The notes under the pieces: generated by a model
What the model was told of the DNA's origin: nothing
Databases searched by the model: none
What the model saw: the letters and a program-made list of their open reading frames with translations, nothing else
Assembly (NCBI GenBank): GCA_015478945.1
Contig: JABUQX010078651.1
Span: 42,501-62,540 of the forward strand
Origin: Trachelipus rathkii
Taxonomy: Eukaryota > Arthropoda > Malacostraca > Isopoda > Trachelipodidae
Direction of reading: 5' to 3'
DNA length: 20,040 nucleotides
Program-made: the position numbers and the translations under genes
Part shown: piece by piece, positions 11,291-18,719 of the stretch
Layout: the number at the start of each line of letters is the position of its first letter
Position numbering within the stretch: position 1 is the first letter of the stretch

Positions 11291-11704
11291 TCATAAAGAA
11301 AGCATGCATTCAGTAATAGGGTTGTTAAATTTTGGAATAGTCTGCTACAGGAGGTTGTTGAGTGTGACTCGATTGCAATATTTAAGAAAGGGTTGGATAG
11401 GTATATATATTGATGGGTTGGGTATCATATAATATATTTAGACGAAGCCAAATTGGTGAGTTTTTAGTTACAGTTGTTATTAATGTTAGACTGCATGCAT
11501 GACCATAACTTAGTTATTATGCATGTGGATGGTTTGGGTATCATATATAGAGATTATTAGTTTGGATCAAGTCACTAGTGGATTTTGTGTCGCGACAAAG
11601 CCCTGGTGCTCAGGATTTGCATGAGCACAGCAGTTAGGTTGACTGGGAAAGTCTGGACAGGCCCATGTGCCTTCTTACAGTCTCTATATTCTTAATGTCT
11701 TTTT
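11291..11704 (+). mobile_element. LINE copy A, 3' remainder beyond nested copy B
   Basis: It begins ATAAAGAAAGCATGCATTCAG, which corresponds in copy B to the codons immediately after HLDIR, exactly where copy A broke off at 7650. It continues with the FSNRVVKFWNSL...EVVECDSIA codons, then the 3' UTR blocks (CCAAATTGGTG, CATGACCATAACTTAGTTAT, GCATGTGGATGGTTTGGG, GATTTGCATGAGCA) and ends CTTAATGTCTTTT. Its TA tract is very short (ATCATATATAGAG near 11542). The simplest reading is that 6118-7650 and this block are one LINE, split by copy B. An independent 5'-truncated insertion is the alternative. Confidence 0.8.
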
Positions 11705-11705
11705 A

Positions 11706-11874
11706 AGACATAAGACATTAAGAATATAGAGACAGTAAGAAGCCACATGGTTCTATTGAGCTTGGTCAACCTAATAGAACCAATCAACCAAACATGCTCA
11801 TGCAAATCCACAAGCACCCTAGGGTTTGTCAAATTGTTGTACCAAATCCACCAATTTGGCTTAGTCAAAACTAG

Positions 11875-11905
<31 letters not shown>

Positions 11906-11912
11906 GATAGCA

Positions 11913-11990
<78 letters not shown>
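11706..11990 (-). mobile_element. LINE copy D, 3' end only, inverted
   Basis: Read on the minus strand it gives a TA microsatellite (11990 to about 11873), TAGTTTTGACTAAGCCAAAT, GGATTTGCATGAGCATG, CTTCTTACTGTCTCTATA and the terminus ATGTCTTATGTCTT. It therefore matches the LINE 3' UTR and lies tail-to-tail against copy A, with the symmetry centre near 11705. It is truncated within the TA tract; beyond 11990 there is no LINE similarity. A GAAGATAGCAG interruption sits in the TA tract near 11902-11912. Confidence 0.85.
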
Positions 11991-11994
<4 letters not shown>

Positions 11995-11999
11995 GAGAT

Positions 12000-12495
12000 A
12001 TTGTTCGTGCGTAAGTGGTGTCAATTGGTAATCCAATATTTTAATCATAGTAATATTTAGGTTTAAGTTATTCATTGATCCAGTCTGGACTGTGTTCCAG
12101 CCTGGACGATGATTTTATCTATGGCTTCATTTATGATCAACTTTAATAATGTTTCATGATACTCTAATGTTATATTCTTTTTCTAGTAATAATCTTTCAT
12201 GAATATATTATTTTGTTTATGAAGTATTGGTCCAAAATTGTATATATTTAAATAAATAAGACCAATAATAATAACTGAGGAGCCTATAATTGTGAAATAC
12301 ATAGTTGTGCTCAGTTACAAAATTGAATCCATCGAAGACCTTGAAAAGACATTGTATATATTTTCAAGGTTAGTAATTACAAACAAAGAACCTTAATTAA
12401 TTTATGTAATCCTATTTAATGTAAAAACTATAACCTTATGTATTGATATAAGATAGTAAACTTGACGCTTTGTTTACAGTTTACTGTCTTGTAGG
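12000..12495. other. Anonymous AT-rich stretch
   Basis: I see no coding frame, known repeat or RNA gene. A short CAGTCTGGACTGTGTTCCAG segment with an imperfect inverted symmetry lies near 12081-12105. Confidence 0.5.
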
Positions 12496-12639
12496 ATCCA
12501 TTGACATCACTATTGTCCCCATTGAAGAAACCCCTTTTGGACACTACCAGGGTAGGTTTCTTAACATACAAAGATCCATGTAATCATGCTTTAATTATAA
12601 AATATGTAAATAGAAAGTATGATGCAAATACCAATTACT

Positions 12640-12895
12640 GTTTATTTTTAACAGGGTTTTGTTCCGGGGATTCATTCCTGAATCCATCTCCTGTGTTATT
12701 TTGAAGCTGGGACTCATACTGAGTCCTTTTTCATCAATTCTGAAGCTGGGATTCACTCCTGAATCTGTTTATTTTAACAGGGTTTCGGAACTGGGATTCA
12801 TTCGTGAATCCATCCTCTGTGTCGATTCTGAAGCTGGGATTCCTCCTGAATCTTGCTTCGTGTTCGTTTATATAGTTGTGATTCATTCCTGAATC
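12640..12895. repeat. array of six hyphenated palindromes with 42-bp spacing
   Basis: GATTCA-N4-TGAATC or a close variant occurs at 12669-12684, 12711-12725 (GACTCA/TGAGTC), 12750-12765, 12795-12810, 12838-12852 and 12880-12895. Centres are about 42, 40, 45, 42 and 42 bp apart. Several copies are preceded by GAAGCTGGGA. A higher-order duplication of 127 bp is also visible, both halves starting GTTTATTTT(T)AACAGGGTTT (12640 and 12767). It is best read as a decayed minisatellite of 42-bp units. No function is known to me. Confidence 0.85.
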
Positions 12896-13071
12896 ATACC
12901 TCTTCTTTGGATCCCATTTTCCCCGTCAATCTCAGTTAAGTCATCGTGTATTTGTCTTGGTTGAGTCTGAATTTCTGATTCCCCTTTAATTTCATATGCA
13001 TGAGCAATATTTGGAAGCGTTCGGTTTCCACTCTCGATTCTGATTCCAGAGCTGTCTGCGCTCTTGTACAT
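12883..13071 (-). other. short ORF of unknown nature
   Basis: A 62-codon frame from an ATG at 13071 to a stop at 12883 is polar and acidic (SGIRIESGNRTLP, ESEIQTQPRQIHDDLTEIDG) and lacks the low-complexity bias of its surroundings. It ends inside the last palindrome of the array. It resembles no family I recognise. It could be the start of a decayed retroelement gag-like frame or chance. Confidence 0.2.
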
Positions 13072-13758
13072 ATTTGATACATTGGACCCTTTGTATAATT
13101 TCCCAATGTATATTAACTAATTATAGTATATATTCTATTTAACCTCATATCATTTCATTACTATATTGTTGGGGTTGGATTTGTGTTATATTTTAATTCT
13201 TCACAAACATCCCACTATTTATTTGAGCGAGTTAAGTAAAGCTAAAACTTTTTATGGTGTGTCAATATCCTTTGATCTTTGATGCTTTATTGATATATTC
13301 TTAATCTTCAAGAACTTTATCGGATTAACCGTCGAGTAAAGATCCAGGAACGATCTATATAATAATAAACCATTATCTTGGAAAGATCTGTAGATGGTTA
13401 TCACGATTGTTTAAATATTATAAAAGTTCACAATCCTCACTGAAGTGTCATCAAGTAAGCAGGCCAACGGAGTCCCGTGATTAACTCCCTCCGTTACGGA
13501 GAAGACCTAACCTGCTCCGTATTTTAAAACTTGATGGTGTCAGTGTGGTTGCCCCCTCCGTGTTCTTCCTAGCTTCTAACCACGTCTGTAGCACATCACA
13601 AAAATTCTCATTCGACGTACTTAATTTTCTATTTTTTCGACCCTTCGATATCTTCGTTTTCTTTCGACCTTTCGATCTCTACGCTAAGAATTAGTGGAGA
13701 GAGGCAACTCACAGTCGGGTACGAGTGTTTCGGTCCCAGCTTGCTTCTCTCCGCAACA
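13072..13758. other. Anonymous region with stem-forming repeats
   Basis: This is less AT-rich than its neighbours. Nested inverted repeats at 13448-13537 (TCATCAAG with CTTGATGG, AAGCAGG with CCTGCT, AACGGAG with CTCCGTT) could fold into a branched stem. Six CGA-containing motifs (TTCGA, TCGAC) crowd 13613-13680. On the minus strand the block starts TGTTGCGG at 13758 beside the TA tract and could be a solo-LTR-like sequence, but I find no second LTR and no convincing primer-binding site. Confidence 0.4.
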
Positions 13759-13788
13759 TATATATATATATATATCATATAATATTAT

Positions 13789-13830
<42 letters not shown>

Positions 13831-13862
13831 TTTATTATATATATATATATATATATATATAT
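13759..13862. repeat. TA-rich microsatellite, left flank of hAT-1
   Basis: Interrupted (TA)n runs end directly at the TAGGGGTGTA end of the hAT element. The last eight bases (13855-13862, ATATATAT) are repeated after the right end. Confidence 0.9.
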
Positions 13863-16099
13863 TAGGGGTGTAACGGAACTGAAATTTTCAGTTCCAGCCG
13901 GAAACAGGAATTAGCCGCGGAATCAGAAAAAAAAATCCGGCCGGAACCGGAAATTTCTTGTGAACTTTTCCTTAACCATTTAAATGAAGATGTAAAAAAT
14001 TTATGTAACTTTCAATATAAAATCTTATATTAGTAGAACGCCACTTCATGAACATATGGAAATCATCATTGACGAGAATATCTGGAAGTCCATAAAATTT
14101 TAAAGGTAAAAGTGAGAGTCTTGTATTTTCTAGAACATGGGAAACCACAAAAGAGCAATAGATCCTAGCCGTGAAATAAGTGAGTTTTTAGGAGAGTTTC
14201 TCCCCAAAAAAGATTGGCATATCAATGACCCCAAATCACTGAAAATAATGAATTTTATCGCAATGAGTATCCGGCCATTCATAGTCACAGGAAGAGAAGG
14301 GATTCATTGAACTTATTGCCCATCTTCAACCAAAATATCTTATTCCGAAGTAGAAAATTTTGTAGAGAAATGGTTACAACTTCAGTACAGGAAATTAAAG
14401 ATCAGCAGTTTCGAAAGTTATCTAAGGCTGATCAGATATAATTTACTACAGATAATATAAGAGCAAAATAATTCAAACTACAACATTTATTTCTTTAACG
14501 CACTCTGCTTACCAGCGAGTTTGAAAAATGGACTGTGTACTCCATTGAAAGTATTTCCAGGTTCTCATTCTGGAATTTAAAATCACTATGAGTTTTGAAA
14601 ATTATGATGAATAATTGGAAAATTCCTCCTAACATAATCCATTTGATCCTTCTAGATGGAGCATATAACATGAAACTTGGAACTGATTTAGCAGGATACA
14701 CAAGTTTTTCTTGTTTTATTCATAAACTTCAATTTATTAAAGATGCCTTATTTTCTAAAAGAACAGTGTGATTTAATTAAGAAATGTGGGAATATTTGTA
14801 CACATTTCAATCGTTCCAGTTTTTGAGCTTGTAATTAACTTAAAAGAATATAAAGAGACTTGGATCCACATTTGCACGCCCACTTATGCCAATTCAAGAT
14901 GTAATACAAGGTGGAATAGCACATAATTCGATGTTTCAACGTCGAAAAGAATGTTTGAAAAGACCTCTGGCAAGTTTATATTAATAGAAACAGTCAAATC
15001 ATTTAAGCCTTTGACTGGCTAATAAATGGCAAAATAACTTGAAAAAATTCTAAAAGAGTTTTGCAACCATTTCTCTTGGTTACGGAAAACTATAAGGCAA
15101 AATCAATTAATATCATCAATTATTCTACATATTTGGAGCTCTCCAGCATATCTCTCAAACTCTGAGGATGATAGCAGAGAATAAAGAAGAGCTGAAAGAA
15201 GGCAATTGAAAGAGTTTAGATTTATGAATAAAAAGGAAAGAGAAAGGATCAATAGGCAATATGTCAAAACAAAGATAATTGGTTTTTAAATACTGTAGGT
15301 GACAAGATACTAAACTGACCTTAATTTTCTAATGAATTAAAGAATTGAGTAGAAAATGGATGCTTGATGAAAATCGGTAAATAGTTGAAGGTCACAGGCC
15401 TGATCGCGCCAGCAATAGCCAATAAGGTTCAGGCCAAGATTCATTTTCAGAAACGATGCAGCACCCATGTTACGCGGCTCTTCGTGCACCCACAACCATT
15501 GCGCTAATTTAAAATCATACAGGAGCATTAAGAAAGAAAATTAATCTGCAAGTTACTTAGTTTTTTATAAGTTGAAGAAAGTGAAAGTGACAGCGAGTCC
15601 GTTAGTGTAAATAAGAAAAAAAAGAAAAATAAGTGGCTCTTCAAAAGGTGAATTTTTTAAAAGAAAATTAAAAAGAAGATTTACCAGAAAAATCAATTTC
15701 CAATCTGGGAAAAAGAAGAATTCCTTATTTGGTGGAAAGTGAACAAAAAGCTAAATTCCGCCAAATATTAGCAGTCTTGAACCCAAATCATTACTCTCCT
15801 TTCATCTCCTCCAAATTTCAGAGAAATTATTTTTCATTTTCAAATGCGCTCGGAAATATTTTTGAGGAAAAATTTTAAAAATTCCCAATACCTAGATGAA
15901 GCAGATTATTTTTCCTTTTACCTATTCCACAATTCAGCAATAGTTTTCCAAAAAGTAGTTAAGGAAAGTTAATTAAGGAACAAGTAATCTCCCGATTCCG
16001 GCCGGAATTTCGTTCAAAATTACCCGCCGGAAAACCAGAACCGGAAAAGAAATATGTCAAATTCCGGTCCGACCGGAATTACTCCGTGTACACCTACTA
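13863..16099 (+). mobile_element. hAT DNA transposon hAT-1, both ends present, decayed
   Basis: The left end reads TAGGGGTGTAACGGA and the right end, on the reverse strand, TAGTAGGTGTACACGGA: short imperfect terminal inverted repeats of the usual hAT kind. Subterminal GGCCGGAA/TTCCGG motifs crowd both ends (13895-13955 and 15991-16080). ATATATAT lies on both sides as a possible 8-bp target duplication, though in TA repeats this is weak evidence. A decayed transposase is read in the same direction inside. The 2.24-kb length is short for an autonomous hAT, consistent with internal loss. Confidence 0.88.
14137..15945 (+). pseudogene. hAT-1 transposase pseudogene
   Basis: Blocks in changing frames follow the hAT order. 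First come SIRPFIVTGREG, FIELIAHLQPKYLIP and SRKFCREMVTTSV (14265-14390), the segment that normally precedes the catalytic core. Then FISLTHSAYQ (about 14488), and LILLDGAYNMKLGTDLAGY with CFIHKLQFIKDALF (about 14646-14755), equivalent to 'TDNAANM...CFAHTLQL..KDAL'. The dimerisation region is at about 15800-15945: ISSKFQRNYFSFSNA, GNIFEE and YLDEADYFSFYLFHN, equivalent to 'SS..SER.FS.AGN...' and 'NAD.L.FL..N'. No BED zinc finger is seen before 14137. At least five stops or frameshifts inactivate it. The middle (about 14780-15700) is poorly recognisable. Confidence 0.82.
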
Positions 16100-16229
16100 A
16101 TATATATATATATATATATAATAATATATATAGTATATATATATATATATATAATATATACTAATATATATAATATAATATATATATATAATGTAGTATA
16201 GATATGACAAGTCTATATATATATATATT
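16100..16229. repeat. TA-rich microsatellite between the two hAT ends
   Basis: Interrupted TA runs separate the right end of hAT-1 from the left end of hAT-2. A short non-TA insert (GTAGTATAGATATGACAAGTC) occurs near 16193-16213. Confidence 0.9.
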
Positions 16230-16375
16230 TAGGGATGTGCCGAATAGTGAAAAAACCGATAGGCCGAATACCGAATATTCGCTAAATATTCGGCCGAATA
16301 CCGAATATTCGGCCGAAAAATCACTTCGCTATTCGGCCGAATAGTTATTGTCAAAAGTTCCGGGATCATCCATTT
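16230..16375 (-). mobile_element. hAT-2 terminal segment with palindromic subterminal repeats
   Basis: The segment starts TAGGGATGTGCCGAATAG beside TA repeats, a typical hAT terminal inverted repeat. ATTCGGCCGAAT or close variants follow at 16288-16299, 16307-16318 and 16331-16342, interspersed with CCGAATATTCG. Such repeats near hAT ends are transposase-binding sites in studied elements. The strand is inferred: this would be the 3' end of the element whose minus-strand transposase lies at 18720-20040. Similarity stops at about 16375-16395, where the next element seems to begin. Confidence 0.75.
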
Positions 16376-16759
16376 TAGGGAAAAAATAAAAGAAAACTTA
16401 CACTGGTCAACAAAAAAAGGTGAAATTTTTCTTGGAATGGACTTTTGTAGCAGATATAAAGTAATTCGGAGGTGATGATTCCATATATATTCTCGATTTG
16501 TGTATCACATCCCGTTTTTCGTGTCGTGCATCATAGGATCCTATTTTTGCATAATTCCCTAGGAAGACAAAATCATGGTCGCACTACGTAGGCTGATATA
16601 TATGCTTACCTTCCGCATATATCTATCAAGTAGTAGCAGTTAACTGGGCGGTCAACATTCGGCGAAGCATGTGAGTAATCTGTTAGTATGTCACATGTAT
16701 GGATGCTCAATACCCTGGATGAGTGTCTATCATCCATCTGAAATTCAGTCGGAGGTCCG

Positions 16760-17948
16760 TCAGTGTTCACCCAGGGTGAACTGAAGGATCTTTATGAGAG
16801 GTGTATTTGCCGAAGTTGTCCCGAGCTGTTGGCTTCGAGGTTGCATGAAAATGACTACTGACCATGGCACAAGAGTAACATTTGATCGTAACAGAGAAGC
16901 AAAAGCTGCGGAGGCTCTTCCAGTCGATGGTAACCTTGTGTGTATTGCAGTGAAGTTGTAGGGCTACTGACTCGCTAATGGAACTCCCAGCATACGATGC
17001 AGGTGAGAGGCGACTGTTTATTGACAACTTCCAAGAGCGTTTTAAAGTTATGTTGTTACACAGACGCAACAGTAATGCTTCGTCCATAGGGTACTCCGGT
17101 ACGGATGAGAGAGGAGTATGCAAAAAGCAAGACAGGTTTGGAGAGGCTACAATATTAGGTACATGGATGGTAAAATATGCGTCGACGCTCAAAATGGTAA
17201 ACATTTTGCTCAGTCAGAAAGCAGGGTTACACCAAATAACCTTGCTTCCTGTGCTATTGGAACAGCCGGGCGGCAAAAGGATCACTGGACCAAAAGAGAA
17301 TGGCCACCGAAAGGGAAACTTGACGCCAGGTGACAGGAAAATCGTAACGTGAAACACTTGTACAGAGAGAAAACATCATCCTTACCTCCACTAACCATAA
17401 GAACTTGGTTTGAGTGAACATATTTGTGAAGGCATTGACATGAATGGTGTAATTGCTTCCCGCTATATATGCTCAACATTTCCAGGTCTGAGAGACGGAG
17501 AAGAAAAAACTGGGATATTATGATGGCCCACAAATACGGACACTCCTCCGTGATGCGGCCTTTTCTACAACAATGACTGTGTTAGAGGCAACGAGCGTGG
17601 ATTTCTTTTCAGATGTAGCGACAAGAATTTCTGGTGGACATGGAAACGCCGAGAACCACTAACATTGTACAGAACTGCTAGACAGTTTTTCATTTTCAAT
17701 GGATGTAGAATGGAGTATTAAAGTGCACTCTGTACATTCTACCTAAGAAATTTTCGGGATAACCAGGCGATGTTAGTGATGACAGGGTGAACGCTTCCAT
17801 CAAGATCTAAAAGTTCAGGAAAGACGTTACCAGGGCAAGTGGATATCAATATGATGGCCGACTAATTGTTGGAGCTTGATGAGGGATATTCCAGACGCTA
17901 TGCACAGTAGATCGTCTATCGAAGAGAAAGTTACTACCATTCGTCAGG
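16760..17948 (+). pseudogene. decayed copy of an uncharacterised multi-copy protein family
   Basis: Blocks in all three plus frames line up with a large family of uncharacterised proteins that I recall from invertebrate genomes. FTQGELKDLYERC and ELLASRLHEND are at 16766-16850, then GTRVTFDRNREAKA (about 16880). RRLFIDNFQERFKVMLLHR (17008-17064) is followed by MDGKICVDAQN or, in the other frame, LKMVNILLSQKAGL (about 17166-17226). HWTKREWPP (17283-17309) with NLTPG, then YICSTFPGL (about 17465-17490) and YYDGPQIRTLLRDAAF (17516-17563) follow. GERFHQDLK (from 17786), ERRYQGKW and NCWSLMRDIP end it. The conserved 'ICGDLK', 'HW..KEWP..E.LTPG', 'GPQIR', 'GERFHQD' and 'MMADYCW' landmarks are recalled, not searched. 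Function is unknown to me; copy number suggests a mobile element or its passenger. Many frameshifts and stops show it is dead. Confidence 0.7.
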
Positions 17949-18109
17949 TATTGTTTTTACATTACTAAAACCCATTCCTTCTATATACATTATCTGTTGT
18001 CCCATATTACTGCTGTTATTCAATAGTTGTATTATATGTTTAACATAATCTATCAAGACATGTATCATATCATTGCAATTTGTTTCTCTACGCCGTTATC
18101 CCATAAATA

Positions 18110-18317
18110 TTATATATATATATATAGTTATATATATAATATATATATATATAATATATAATAATGATAATACTATTATATATATATATATATATATATT
18201 ATTATATATATTATATTATATATATATTATATATCATATTATATAATATAATATATATAATATATATATATACGGTATATATATAGTATAATTATATATA
18301 TATATATATATATATAG

Positions 18318-18357
<40 letters not shown>

Positions 18358-18398
18358 ATATATATAATATATTATATATATAATATATATTCATATAT
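18110..18398. repeat. TA-rich interrupted microsatellite
   Basis: Nearly 290 bp of TA runs are broken by ATAATG, ACGGTA and TAGTA interruptions. The poly-Tyr/Ile frame on the minus strand is an artefact. The 160 bp to its left (17949-18109) hold nothing recognisable. Confidence 0.95.
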
Positions 18399-18719
18399 AT
18401 GTGATGGACCCTCTTGAAAAAGGTAAAAATCAATAAAATTTTTACAAATTGTGTTACACACAATATTCTCACAAATTCGATTGATAACTGCAGAAAACCG
18501 ATTACATTTTTTGAGAATCAGCACATCAATAATCAATAGCAAAACCCCGTCCAAGAAAATTCATGTTTACCAGTGTTATACTACAAAGTATAAATACAAA
18601 AAGTAAGTAACTATTTCTTACCTATAGCAAATCCATTCACATATTAAAAAGTAATTTATAATGAAATTGAAAAGTTTCCGTAGTTAAAGAATTAAAACTA
18701 AACTTCAATTGAATAAGCC
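18399..18719 (-). other. probable hAT-2 3' non-coding segment
   Basis: This AT-rich stretch lies downstream of the transposase C-terminus on the minus strand and ends at a TA repeat. It contains no recognisable coding block. Its assignment to hAT-2 is by position only. Confidence 0.4.

Noticed and set aside
11291..11704. Third independent LINE insertion in tandem
   Set aside because: It starts exactly where copy A breaks off, so a split copy A is the simpler explanation; kept as the alternative.
11692..12075. 127-codon minus-strand frame
   Set aside because: It is made of LINE 3' UTR and TA repeat; the LINE coding region ends before this point.
12669..12895. CRISPR-like array
   Set aside because: The spacing is regular, but the repeats are short palindromes in a decayed minisatellite, the intervening sequence is itself repeated, and the setting is eukaryotic.
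13072..13758. LTR retrotransposon on the minus strand
   Set aside because: No second LTR, protease, reverse transcriptase, integrase or convincing primer-binding site is visible, so I describe the region only as anonymous.
15337..15528. 63-codon minus-strand frame and a less AT-rich patch within hAT-1, considered as a tRNA or a captured gene
   Set aside because: No tRNA cloverleaf or known protein motif could be made out, and it lies between transposase blocks.
16767..17204. 145-codon minus-strand frame
   Set aside because: The plus strand over the same bases carries the conserved blocks of the uncharacterised family, so this is an antisense shadow.
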